From positions 1 to 63,426 of the IMG/VR virus record IMGVR_UViG_3300027396_000028: 63,426 nucleotides of DNA. One strand, 5' to 3'. The notes below the pieces were generated by a model. The model ran no database searches and was not told the DNA's origin. It saw nothing but the letters and a program-made list of their open reading frames with translations. Position 1 is the stretch's first letter, and each line of letters opens with the position of its first letter. Shown one piece after another: positions 44,560-53,132 of this stretch. Made by a program: the position numbers and the translations under genes. This stretch comes from a virus.

Positions 44560-45131
44560 CTCCACAGGCTCTTTTCCCAACAGTAGTAGCTACATCTGAT
44601 TTTAGCAAAGATTTAGATATTCCTGTGCTTTTAAAAATTATAGAAAGACAAAAAACTAACCCACATAGTCTAGTCGACGAATCACCTAGTAGTTATGGTA
44701 CATATATCAATGTGTTAGATGACATCAAACTAGAAGGTTTGAAAAAAAGAATACAGGTAGAAGTCGACAACTATACCGAACTGCTGGGACTTAGAAAAGT
44801 AAAGATAACTGGATCGTGGTTTAATATTCTAGGACAGGGAGGTAGAGTCAATGCTCACAGACATGAGTTGAGTGTGATATCAGGTGCCTTTTATGTCAAG
44901 GCAGATCCTGGTAGTGTTGGATTAAGATTACACAGTCCGCTGGCTCCTATGCGTATGTATGAATTCGCAGAAAAGGTGAATGACATCAACAGCAATTTTT
45001 GGGTGATGCCCTGTTACACTGGACAACTGGTTTTATTTCCTAGTTGGTTAGAACATAGCACACTTCCAAACCAAACTGAATCTAGAATAACGGTCAGTTT
45101 TAACACCAAATATATCAAAGAAATAGGTTGA
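44556..45131 (+). CDS. 2OG-Fe(II) oxygenase (TIGR02466-like)
   Basis: A 191-residue protein. VNAHRHELSVISGAFYVKAD gives the first His region, and LVLFPSWLEHSTLPNQTESRITVSFN the distal His and Arg, exactly the TIGR02466 layout. Paralogous to the 30940 protein. The stop overlaps the next promoter. Substrate unknown. Confidence 0.85.
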   Translation: MTPQALFPTVVATSDFSKDLDIPVLLKIIERQKTNPHSLVDESPSSYGTYINVLDDIKLEGLKKRIQVEVDNYTELLGLRKVKITGSWFNILGQGGRVNAHRHELSVISGAFYVKADPGSVGLRLHSPLAPMRMYEFAEKVNDINSNFWVMPCYTGQLVLFPSWLEHSTLPNQTESRITVSFNTKYIKEIG

Positions 45132-45156
45132 CAGTATAAGTAATTTGCTCTATAAT
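45128..45156 (+). promoter_or_regulatory. Sigma70-type promoter
   Basis: TTGACA, 17-nt spacer, TATAAT, ahead of AAAGGA and ATG 45181. Overlaps the preceding stop codon. Confidence 0.85.
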
Positions 45157-45180
45157 CTAAATTAGATAAAGGACTCAAAG

Positions 45181-45996
45181 ATGCGTAACTATTGGACCTG
45201 TTCAAAATTTGCTGATTGGCTTCGTGGTACTATGAAGCCATCTGCCGAAACTTCTAAAGGTTGGGCTACTTGGAAAAAGGAAGCCAAAGCCAAGCATCCT
45301 GTCCGCTATTGGATTGCCGAAGAAGGTCTCGATTACATCCAAGATGTTTGGATGTTTGTTCCTGATAGGATTAATGATGTCCGCTATTATATCAACAACC
45401 GTTGGATTACTCGTACTCATTGCCTCACTGCTCATGGTCGTGATATCAAACCTGGTAGTTGGTGTGATGTGGGTAATCGCTTTTTGCCATGTCTCTTTAA
45501 TGAACTTGTTGACTTCGTCGAAATCGAACTAGCATGGTCTAATTGTCTTTGGAGCGATGAAGCACGTAAAAAGTATAGCTATCCTTGGTGGCGTCGATGG
45601 TATCGCAACTGGCGCTGTGAAGAAGCTGCCATGGAGTATCTCAATTGGGCCAAAACATTAACCAACGCAGAGTTTTTGGACGAAGATAAGAAGCATGAAG
45701 CTGTTCCTACAGCACAAGCAGAAGCCGCAAAGGAAATCGAAATCCTTTATAAATGGTGGAAGTACGAACGTCCACAACGTCCAGATCCATATGATGTCAG
45801 CGGTTGGTCAGCTATCTGCGAACGTCGTCGTGTAAAGTATCCCGACGAAATTTTTCCAGAAGATGAGAACAAAAAGGAAAAAGCTGAATCTCGCAAAGCA
45901 CTTGACGTATTACACAAATTAGAACGCAAATACGAACAAGAAGATGAAGCGATGATGATCCGTTTAATTAAAATCCGTCAAAGCCTATGGACTTAA
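45181..45996 (+). CDS. Conserved Trp-rich phage protein (271 aa)
   Basis: Very Trp-rich, especially residues 135-200 (YSYPWWRRWYRNWRCEEAAM, ILYKWWKYERPQRPDPYD). The N-terminus WTCSKFADWLRG and the TCSxFADxLRG style are known from other large phages, without function. The C-terminus is charged and helical. First gene of an early operon running to about 48114. Confidence 0.65.
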   Translation: MRNYWTCSKFADWLRGTMKPSAETSKGWATWKKEAKAKHPVRYWIAEEGLDYIQDVWMFVPDRINDVRYYINNRWITRTHCLTAHGRDIKPGSWCDVGNRFLPCLFNELVDFVEIELAWSNCLWSDEARKKYSYPWWRRWYRNWRCEEAAMEYLNWAKTLTNAEFLDEDKKHEAVPTAQAEAAKEIEILYKWWKYERPQRPDPYDVSGWSAICERRRVKYPDEIFPEDENKKEKAESRKALDVLHKLERKYEQEDEAMMIRLIKIRQSLWT

Positions 45997-46178
45997 CTGA
46001 AAAGAAAAAACCTTCATTCTTCAGACTTTGGGTACATCAATTTTATATGGCCAATTGCGAAGAACATGACGTGTTCAACGAACCAAAATTAACTATGAGC
46101 CAATATTGGCAAATGTATAAATGGTTCGTTAGAAGTAAATTCAGAGACCAACAACTAAAGGTTAGAAACAATGGATGA
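45987..46178 (+). CDS. Small aromatic-rich protein (63 aa)
   Basis: Overlaps the previous gene by 10 nt. FFRLWVHQFYMANCEEHD and SQYWQMYKWFVRSKFRDQ; no known motif. In operon with 45181. Function unknown. Confidence 0.55.
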   Translation: MDLTEKKKPSFFRLWVHQFYMANCEEHDVFNEPKLTMSQYWQMYKWFVRSKFRDQQLKVRNNG

Positions 46179-46389
46179 TAAATTAGAAAATGTCTATGTT
46201 GAATATTTGAAATTCACAGACAAAATGGCTGGAGAATATTCTGCCATGGCTATCGCAGGTGTCATGATGGCACAGGCTTTGAGCATCTATAAGACTGCGT
46301 TAAAACCAGACGAGTTTGACAGCATGGTAGAAAACATCGTAAACTGTAAAGACAAAGTGAAAACATTCGCAGGACCTATTTTACAATGA
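46171..46389 (+). CDS. Small helical phage protein (72 aa)
   Basis: Overlaps the previous gene by 8 nt. All-helical pattern (YSAMAIAGVMMAQALSIYKT, EFDSMVENIVNCKDKVKTF), conserved among marine phages to my recollection. Function unknown. Confidence 0.6.
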   Translation: MDDKLENVYVEYLKFTDKMAGEYSAMAIAGVMMAQALSIYKTALKPDEFDSMVENIVNCKDKVKTFAGPILQ

Positions 46390-46637
46390 CCGAAGAAAAG
46401 AAAATGAAAGTGGAATTTGCTCCCGGTGCTTTTGATGGATTCGAAGGCACACAAGAAGAACTTGACGAGTTGATCGCAGAAGTCAAAGCCATGTTCGAAG
46501 GCAAGACTCGTGAAGAAATCGAATCTATGGGTCGTCCAATGGATGATGACCTCTTTGATGACATGAGCGAAGAAGAACAGATTCGCCTTATGAGGTCGTT
46601 AGGATTTGATGATCTACCACCGAGGAATCTACAATGA
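46386..46637 (+). CDS. Small acidic protein (83 aa)
   Basis: Starts in an ATGA overlap. Strongly acidic (GTQEELDELIAEVKAMFEG, DDDLFDDMSEEEQIRLMRSL). Could be a nucleic-acid mimic or inhibitor, but no family is recognised. Confidence 0.58.
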   Translation: MTEEKKMKVEFAPGAFDGFEGTQEELDELIAEVKAMFEGKTREEIESMGRPMDDDLFDDMSEEEQIRLMRSLGFDDLPPRNLQ

Positions 46638-47107
46638 AAGCACAAAAGCCAGCTGAAGGTATTTTGATCAACAGAGATTACGGTGATGCTAAAAACTACA
46701 CCGTAACCTGCGAGTGCGGGGACAGCGATCATTCTCATCACATCTGGGTTGAATCCGAAGATACTGGCGTCACTGTTCATACTCATACAGAACAAACTAC
46801 CGATTACTGGTCACAAAAATTAGAAACTCGTTATGATATCAATAACGAAATCTATCAGAATATACATTGGTTCTTCGTTGGACTGTTTAATGATTGGTAT
46901 CGTCGATTTAAACTAGTATGGCAAGTATTGACTAAAGGTCATATCAAATATCAGGCTACTATCATCATGACTGAACAACAGGCATTGAACTACGCAGAAA
47001 CACTTAAATCTGCTGTAGCAGATGTAAAAGAATTTAAAAAACAAAGACAATCTAAAAAGGAAAACGTTGAAGCTGTAAGAGCAGCTAGCGAACAAGATTG
47101 CGTCTGA
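46634..47107 (+). CDS. Phage protein with N-terminal CxC-type motif
   Basis: A 157-residue protein. YTVTCECGDSDHSHHIWVES contains two Cys and several His that could bind zinc. The middle has HWFFVGLFNDWYRRFKLVWQ and a basic, helical end follows. The 'C-x-CG-x2-DH' pattern is common in phage hypotheticals. Starts in an ATGA overlap. Function unknown. Confidence 0.62.
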   Translation: MKAQKPAEGILINRDYGDAKNYTVTCECGDSDHSHHIWVESEDTGVTVHTHTEQTTDYWSQKLETRYDINNEIYQNIHWFFVGLFNDWYRRFKLVWQVLTKGHIKYQATIIMTEQQALNYAETLKSAVADVKEFKKQRQSKKENVEAVRAASEQDCV

Positions 47108-47109
47108 TC

Positions 47110-47634
47110 ATGAGTGACCCAAGCAAGAGCCCGCATAGGCATACCTTCCAAAAAGATGGTTATATCAAACGTATGGAAGAAAAGGGAGAAAAGCCTAACG
47201 AAGCTTATCTAGATTACTTCCAACAAATCTTAGAAGATCATAAGCACAAGTTTGACGATCCAGAAAGCCGTGTCAACAACATGGAATACGATCTCCTAAC
47301 CACTGATTGGATTTTAGAAAAAGCTCGTGCTAGCGAAACTTATTCTCAAAATCTTTATGCTGCCATGTGTAATAATGATTTCCAAAAACTAGATGTACTG
47401 CCAATCCTAAAAGAACAGTCTTGGAGTTGCTCATGGAGGTATGCGGGCGGCATCATCGCAGACATGCGACAGCAAGGAGATTACATTGACTGGTACTGTT
47501 CTGGTATCGGTGATGGTCTGGGTAATGGTGACGAAGATGGCACAAAAGGATATGTGGCAGAAAGCGTAGTAACTGATGAAATCAAGGAGGATCTGAAAAA
47601 GCTAGGATGGGTTGTCCTAGATAACGATGACTGA
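47110..47634 (+). CDS. Conserved phage protein (174 aa)
   Basis: ATG 47110 chosen (TTG 47098 is upstream in frame). Contains ILKEQSWSCSWRYAGGIIAD then DYIDWYCSGIG and YVAESVVTDEIKEDLKKLGW, a pattern seen in other phage genomes without known function. In the 45181 operon. Confidence 0.62.
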   Translation: MSDPSKSPHRHTFQKDGYIKRMEEKGEKPNEAYLDYFQQILEDHKHKFDDPESRVNNMEYDLLTTDWILEKARASETYSQNLYAAMCNNDFQKLDVLPILKEQSWSCSWRYAGGIIADMRQQGDYIDWYCSGIGDGLGNGDEDGTKGYVAESVVTDEIKEDLKKLGWVVLDNDD

Positions 47635-47962
47635 TATGATTATCGACGACGGTTACAGAAAGCATGTGTTGGAAAGATTGCGAGCCAACATTAAAGCTAT
47701 AAGAAATATCGCAGAAGATTCCCTAGAGGGAGAACTATTGATAGGCATTTATGCTGTAGGAGATGTCATCCAAGCTGGAAGTTTTGATGAATCTAGCGAA
47801 GTAGAATTGCTATTTCATATCGATGGTGATGGTGAAATGGACCCTTATCTCTCAGATCAACTTCAAATTGATTTGGAATTAAATCCAGTCAGTGATTTGG
47901 AAAGCATCAAAGCTATCGTTTGGAGAGGTCCTATCGAAGAAGATACAGTGAGGTTGTATTGA
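47627..47962 (+). CDS. Small acidic protein, faintly nucleotidyltransferase-like
   Basis: A 111-residue protein. AVGDVIQAGSFDESSEVELLFHID loosely recalls the G-S-x-D-x-D-x-D core of minimal nucleotidyltransferases, but the catalytic Asp pair is replaced by Glu and the match is weak. Overlaps the previous gene by 8 nt. Function uncertain. Confidence 0.5.
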   Translation: MTDMIIDDGYRKHVLERLRANIKAIRNIAEDSLEGELLIGIYAVGDVIQAGSFDESSEVELLFHIDGDGEMDPYLSDQLQIDLELNPVSDLESIKAIVWRGPIEEDTVRLY

Positions 47963-48114
47963 AATTTTGGAGACTTTGGGCTAAAGCATTAGGTGAAAAA
48001 TCGGGCAAGACAGACAAAGAAGCCGATATAGTAGCCTTGATTAGGACTTTAATAATATTATGCTATATAATTACCAATGCTTTTATCATAGCAGGGGTCA
48101 TACGCCATTGGTAG
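47959..48114 (+). CDS. Small membrane protein with TTG start (51 aa)
   Basis: TTG 47959 overlaps the previous TGA and is preceded by GAGG. The product begins KFWRLWAKALGEKSGKTDKE and has one hydrophobic helix (LIRTLIILCYIITNAFIIAG) ending IRHW. I recognise similar short proteins in marine T4-like phages, which supports the non-ATG start. Function unknown. Confidence 0.62.
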   Translation: MKFWRLWAKALGEKSGKTDKEADIVALIRTLIILCYIITNAFIIAGVIRHW

Positions 48115-48117
48115 TGG

Positions 48118-48146
48118 TTGACAGCACTATCATTTGAGCATATAAT
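48118..48146 (+). promoter_or_regulatory. Sigma70-type promoter, consensus
   Basis: TTGACA, 17-nt spacer, TATAAT: a perfect match to the bacterial consensus. Ahead of AGGAGC and ATG 48181. Confidence 0.9.
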
Positions 48147-48180
48147 AATAGTATTGTTAAACACAGCATAGGAGCAATAG

Positions 48181-49389
48181 ATGGCCGTTACTAAAGCCAA
48201 ACCCAAAAAAGTTGTCGTATCAGCCGGCACACGTCGAGGTGCCAATCCTGATCCAAAGTGGACCGATTGGGAAAAGATGACTGGCGAACAGTATCACCGT
48301 TTTCGCCGTAACGCTGTAGCCTATTACTATGCCGAATACAAGACCGCAGATCTTCTTCCTGATCTGTATGCGTGGATGAAAGAAAACAAATACTCGTCAG
48401 AAGATATCCGTATGGCAAAAGCAGCCAATGGATTCAATCTAACACAGGCTGCTATAATCGCTCGTTGTCTGCGTACTGGTATGCCAGACTTCAACGAGAA
48501 AGAAGCCAAGCATTGGGAAGAACTTCCAGGCACCATGGGCGAACTTAAACCTGTAACTATTTTTCTCCGGGAGCGTATCGCAGATGCTATTGAACGCGGT
48601 CGTGACGTCAAAGAACCCGAAGAAGAAAAGAAAGAAGTTTCTACTGCGCCTCAGCCTAGCATCCAAGATCGATTGCGTGAAGCTGCGTTTAAGATGACCG
48701 AGGAAATCGAAGATGCTCACGAAAGCTTCTTGATGGATCCTGAAGGGTTTGACCCCAAGGCTATCAAGATCGTTAACCTACTCAAGGGCAAAGAGTGTAA
48801 AGGTGCTCATGCTCGTGTGATCAAAGAAATCTATCAACGCCCGTTCGACGAAGTCGTTGAAGCTATGGCAGGCAAAGACGAGCAGCTGAAAGAAGGATAT
48901 GCTTGGTTAGGCAAAAAGAATATCAAGAAGCTTCATGATTTTTACCAAGAGATCATCAGTGCTTGTGATATGCTACAGCAAGAAGGCAAAGTCAATCGCA
49001 AGCCACGTGTCAAGAAGGCTGTGCCTAAGGACAAGTTGGTCGCTAAGATGAAGTACAAAAAGACTGACGACCAGCTCAAACTAGTGTCTATCAATCCTGC
49101 GGATATCATTGGTAGTCAAGAAGTTTGGGTGTTCAACACCAAGACTCGCAAGTTGGGCAAATATGTAGCGGCAGCTTACAATGATCTGCGTGTCAAAGGT
49201 ACGACCATCATCGGGTTCGATGAGAACAAGAGCGTACAAAAAACTCTGCGTAAACCCGAAGAACAGTTGAAAGAGTTTAAGGCAGCAGGCAAGGTAGCAC
49301 TGCGCAAGTTCTTGGAAGATATCAAGGCTGTGGACATCAAGCTCAACGGACGTATCAACGAAGACACTATCCTGCTTAAGGTAGCTTAA
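48181..49389 (+). CDS. Conserved large phage protein (402 aa)
   Basis: Charged protein with a basic, disordered start (TKAKPKKVVVSAGTRRG). Residues 30-130 are helical, followed by a Glu/Lys linker, then TDDQLKLVSINPADIIGSQE, VWVFNTKTRKLGKYVAA and KVALRKFLEDI. The last part resembles a family conserved in T4-like marine phages. Driven by a consensus promoter, so probably abundant early. Function unknown. Converges on the fibre gene with a 4-nt overlap. Confidence 0.68.
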   Translation: MAVTKAKPKKVVVSAGTRRGANPDPKWTDWEKMTGEQYHRFRRNAVAYYYAEYKTADLLPDLYAWMKENKYSSEDIRMAKAANGFNLTQAAIIARCLRTGMPDFNEKEAKHWEELPGTMGELKPVTIFLRERIADAIERGRDVKEPEEEKKEVSTAPQPSIQDRLREAAFKMTEEIEDAHESFLMDPEGFDPKAIKIVNLLKGKECKGAHARVIKEIYQRPFDEVVEAMAGKDEQLKEGYAWLGKKNIKKLHDFYQEIISACDMLQQEGKVNRKPRVKKAVPKDKLVAKMKYKKTDDQLKLVSINPADIIGSQEVWVFNTKTRKLGKYVAAAYNDLRVKGTTIIGFDENKSVQKTLRKPEEQLKEFKAAGKVALRKFLEDIKAVDIKLNGRINEDTILLKVA

Positions 49390-52300
49390 ACTGCTGAACC
49401 AGCTATGGTGCCGTTGGCATTAAACACGGTAACCATAGCTGTACCACTAGTGGCTGCTAGAGTTATTGTACTAGCACTGACTTGACCTACAGCATTGGCT
49501 CCTACAAAACTTCCTGCCATCGCTACGTTGGCAAAACCAGAAGCAGTAGTGCTAGCTGTAATCGTGATAGCCTTAGTAGCTGCGTTAGTATTTCTTAGAT
49601 AGATCCTGACTTCTCTACCGGCTGTAAGATTACTGATATTGATAGTTCTTGCTGTACCAGATGCGCTCTGGACATAAGCATAGAAAGTCGTTGTCGAAGC
49701 ATCAACCGTAGCATCGGCATCAGAAGTCGAACTAGAATTGCCATAAGTTGGTGAAACTAATGTTGGGTTTGATCCCAATACAACGTTGCCGGTACCTGTT
49801 GTTGACAACACACTGAGGGTGCCATCACCACCTGAAGTAGTTACGATACCATTCGAAGTCAAACTACCAAGTTTCTTGTTAGTTAGACTTTCTGATCCTG
49901 CTAGTGTGGCCAATGTACCCGTAGTTGGCAGTGTTACACTTGTAGATGCTGTAGTCGTTAAGGTAAGAGCAAAATTACCAGATGTAGTTAGATTATTGGC
50001 AATATCGATATTGCCAGCTAGTTTAACTGTTCGAGCAGCATTTACGACATCTAGTGTCAATGTCCTACCTGCGGTTAACGCTGTCGAACTAGTCGCAGCT
50101 ATCGTTAGATCAAAAGCAGCACTAGTATCGCGTAAGGCAAACGTTCCTACATTCGTGATGCTAGTTGAAGTGCCGCTGATAGTAGGACTGGTTCCGAGAA
50201 CAACACTACCGCTACCTGTGGTTGCTGTTACACTTAATGTACCATCTCCGCCAGATGTAGTCACAATACCGTTTGAAGTTAGGCTTCCTAGTTTCTTGTT
50301 TGTAAGACTTTCAGATCCTGCTAGTGTGGCTAGGGTGCCAGTTGTAGGCAATGTGACGTTTGTAGTGTTTGTTGTTGTCAGTGTAAGAGCAAAGTTTCCA
50401 CTAGTTGTAAGAGCGTTAGCAGTTGTTAGGTTTCCGCCTAAATCAATATTGCCGTTTAATTTAACTGTGCGGTCGGCATTAATAACGTCAACTGTTAGAG
50501 AACGTCCTGCCGTTAACGCTGTAGAACTTGTAGGAATAACTGATAAGTCAAACGCAGCACTTGTATCTTTTACTTTTAGTGTAGTGAAACGACCTGCTGC
50601 CGCGGTCGTTACACCAATGCTCATATTATTGATTGTACCAGCTGTGGCAGGATTTACTGTCACAGTACCTGTGCCTGTGGGACTAAATGTCACATTTAAA
50701 TTTGCTGGACTTGCTGTCAATGCGTTATTAACAGTTGTTGTACCTGTAGCAGCACCGATGCTTACTGTAGTGGCTGCTCCAAAGGCATTAACTGTTGTCG
50801 CTGTGGTATTCAACAGATTAAACGAAGTTTGGTCTGTGGTTATATCACCACCTTTGACCTGTAGATCAAGGTCTACTACAAGATTGTTATTGATATTTGT
50901 CGTACCACTAGAATTTCCAATCTCTATAGTCGTTCCAACTGTAGCAAGATTAACTGTTGACGCTGCGCCAAAGGCATTGATCGTAGTAGCATCAGTGTTC
51001 AACAAATTGAATGTAAGTGCGTTAGTGGTTAGATCGCCACCTTTGATCTGTAGATCTTGGTTGATCACTACATCACTTCTAAATGTAGTTGTACCGCCAG
51101 CTGTTGAGAACGTCAATGTAGTGGCTGCGCCAAATGCCTGGACTGTTGTTGCTGTGCCATCGATTAAATTAAACGAAGTTTGGTTAGTGGTTATATCGCC
51201 ACCTTTAACCTGTAGATCACCATTTATAACAACGTTGTCATTTTTGATCGTTAATGTTCCTGCTCCTCCCGACGCACCAATGTCAATCGTAGTAGCTGCG
51301 CCAAACAGGTTTCCAGTCACTGCATTAGTATTAAACACAGACACTGTGCCTGTCGATGTTGTCGTGATAGATGGCGATGAACCATTTAGATTCAATGATG
51401 TAGCATTCGTTCCGGTAATTGTAGGATTGCCAATAGTCAGCGTTCCGCTGTTGGCTCCTATGTTAACTGCCGTAGCCGCTCCAAATAGATTACCGGTAAG
51501 AGCATTAGTATTGAATACTGAAGCAGTACCTGTGCTAGTAGTACTGACACTAGGATTTGCTCCGTTCATATTGAACGTGCTCAGGTTAGGAGTGGTCAGT
51601 GTAGGATTGTTGATATTGAAAGTGCCTGTTGCTGCTCCCATCGTTATGGTAGTAGCAGAACCACCTATATTCAATGTAGTAGCTGTAGTATTGATCAGAT
51701 TAAACGAAGTCTGATCGGTCTTTAATGTAGTAGCTCTTAGCTCTAAAGCACCTGTTCCGTTTAGATCTATAACTATATCATCATTGGAATTAGTACCTAT
51801 GATGTTATTTTCAAAAATCCTTAGACCATTAGTGTCAACACGACTGTTAAGATAGATAGTGCCGCCACTGCTGCCCAATGTCAGTGTCTGATTGTCAGTG
51901 TCGGTGGTCAACATGGTAACACCAGTTACAGGCGCAGGATTGAATGAAACTCTTATCCTATAACTAACATTGCCAGTATTGCCAGTCCAATCAATGATTA
52001 TCCTATAATTTACTGCTCCATTATAAACTTCTGAATATATGTTACTGATTTGATAACTTTGTAAAGCCACCACACCGCTGGCGCTGTCTAGATTTGACCA
52101 AATCAATGTGCTAGGATCTTGCCTTTGTAGTACGACAGATCCTGATACTATACTATCTAATACTTTATAAACAGCGGTATAATCTAGCATACCGTCACCG
52201 GCTGCTGTGAAGTTGATAGTAACAGTCCTAGCAGCCGACGAGCTTTGTGTTTCATCGGGACTGAGCAATAGTGGATTGCCAATGGTACCAGTACCTGTAA

Positions 52301-53075
52301 CGTTGTCACCAGCACTGATTGTGATACCAGATAGCCCGCCGTCGCTGCTTTCGATATCAGCGACTACTAAATTTTTTACATAAATGGTATTGCTGGTTAT
52401 GTTGCCTCTAGTAGTCACAGACTGTAGATTGTCAGTTTCTGTAACACCGAAACTTTCGAATTTTAATTCTTGTGGGCCGCCGCGTGTGATAGAAATACCA
52501 CGCACAGGAGTTATAGTGATGCTTTGATTAGCACCTGCTGTGCTGCTAAGGTTGATATCTGTAGTTGCTAAAGGAACAGTCATGCTGTATTCAGCAGAGT
52601 TAATGTTCACAGATCCTGTATCTTGATCGATACCGTTGACAAACATACCAGCACCTAAAGTTATGTTTAGGCTGTCTCTGACACTTTTGGCTTCCAGGGT
52701 AGATCCAACAACAGGCAGTGTAGGATGGAAAAATCTCACAGTCCTAAAGGTGTCTATATAGGCTGTATCATAAGGAAAAGTATAATCAGCTACTAGCAAA
52801 TGATTCGACCCAGATCCAACTGACAGCAGATCTATAGGAACGATTTCCCTAGCATTTTGCTCAGTGGTTGCCAGTTTAAATGTGTTGGCTGTGAGATAGA
52901 TAATGTAATACTTGTGTCCGTCTACTAATCCGCCTATACTGGTTCCGCCACCGTTATAATATATAACACCTTGATAATTATTGAATCCGTGGCTGTTCTT
53001 TGTAATTACGTCTGTACCAATGTTAACCGCTGTAGCAGGGTTAAACGTTATCGGGCTAGTTGAAATCGCTGGCAT
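49386..53075 (-). CDS. Giant tail-fibre/adhesin-type structural protein (1229 aa)
   Basis: A Thr/Ser/Asn/Gly-rich beta-repeat protein. It contains many repeats of the form DLQVKGGDITTNQTSFNL then TATTVNAFGAATTVSIG, and a longer repeat, present twice, built around LATLAGSESLTNKKLGSLTS and GIVTTSGGDGTLSV. The N-terminus (FNPATAVNIGTDVITKNSHG) is unlike it. The composition fits trimeric beta-solenoid fibres that contact host cells. Minus strand, opposite to most structural genes. AAGGAC lies before ATG 53075. Confidence 0.82.
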   Translation of the reverse strand: MPAISTSPITFNPATAVNIGTDVITKNSHGFNNYQGVIYYNGGGTSIGGLVDGHKYYIIYLTANTFKLATTEQNAREIVPIDLLSVGSGSNHLLVADYTFPYDTAYIDTFRTVRFFHPTLPVVGSTLEAKSVRDSLNITLGAGMFVNGIDQDTGSVNINSAEYSMTVPLATTDINLSSTAGANQSITITPVRGISITRGGPQELKFESFGVTETDNLQSVTTRGNITSNTIYVKNLVVADIESSDGGLSGITISAGDNVTGTGTIGNPLLLSPDETQSSSAARTVTINFTAAGDGMLDYTAVYKVLDSIVSGSVVLQRQDPSTLIWSNLDSASGVVALQSYQISNIYSEVYNGAVNYRIIIDWTGNTGNVSYRIRVSFNPAPVTGVTMLTTDTDNQTLTLGSSGGTIYLNSRVDTNGLRIFENNIIGTNSNDDIVIDLNGTGALELRATTLKTDQTSFNLINTTATTLNIGGSATTITMGAATGTFNINNPTLTTPNLSTFNMNGANPSVSTTSTGTASVFNTNALTGNLFGAATAVNIGANSGTLTIGNPTITGTNATSLNLNGSSPSITTTSTGTVSVFNTNAVTGNLFGAATTIDIGASGGAGTLTIKNDNVVINGDLQVKGGDITTNQTSFNLIDGTATTVQAFGAATTLTFSTAGGTTTFRSDVVINQDLQIKGGDLTTNALTFNLLNTDATTINAFGAASTVNLATVGTTIEIGNSSGTTNINNNLVVDLDLQVKGGDITTDQTSFNLLNTTATTVNAFGAATTVSIGAATGTTTVNNALTASPANLNVTFSPTGTGTVTVNPATAGTINNMSIGVTTAAAGRFTTLKVKDTSAAFDLSVIPTSSTALTAGRSLTVDVINADRTVKLNGNIDLGGNLTTANALTTSGNFALTLTTTNTTNVTLPTTGTLATLAGSESLTNKKLGSLTSNGIVTTSGGDGTLSVTATTGSGSVVLGTSPTISGTSTSITNVGTFALRDTSAAFDLTIAATSSTALTAGRTLTLDVVNAARTVKLAGNIDIANNLTTSGNFALTLTTTASTSVTLPTTGTLATLAGSESLTNKKLGSLTSNGIVTTSGGDGTLSVLSTTGTGNVVLGSNPTLVSPTYGNSSSTSDADATVDASTTTFYAYVQSASGTARTINISNLTAGREVRIYLRNTNAATKAITITASTTASGFANVAMAGSFVGANAVGQVSASTITLAATSGTAMVTVFNANGTIAGSAV

Positions 53076-53095
53076 TATCCTGTCCTTTTACCAAG

Positions 53096-53101
53096 TATTT
53101 A
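53096..53101 (-). promoter_or_regulatory. Late-type promoter box, leadered
   Basis: Minus-strand AATAAATA with TAAATA ending 20 nt before ATG 53075; an AAGGAC ribosome binding site lies between. Confidence 0.55.
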
Positions 53102-53116
53102 TTGTTTTTGACAAAG

Positions 53117-53124
53117 GATAAATA
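53117..53124 (+). promoter_or_regulatory. Late-type promoter box, near-leaderless
   Basis: GATAAATA ending 8 nt before ATG 53133. Divergent with the box at 53096. Confidence 0.6.
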
Positions 53125-53132
53125 TTCGTACT

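Noticed and set aside
47627-47962. Minimal nucleotidyltransferase toxin or antitoxin
   Set aside because: The catalytic Asp pair is missing and there is no partner gene; kept only as a faint resemblance.
49786-51714. A 642-codon plus-strand ORF opposite the giant fibre gene
   Set aside because: It is the antisense of low-complexity fibre repeats, rich in Val/Pro/Leu with no motif, no ribosome binding site and no promoter.
49386-53075. CRISPR-like array in the repeated DNA
   Set aside because: Repeats are in frame, of protein-module length and without regular spacers; they encode fibre repeats.
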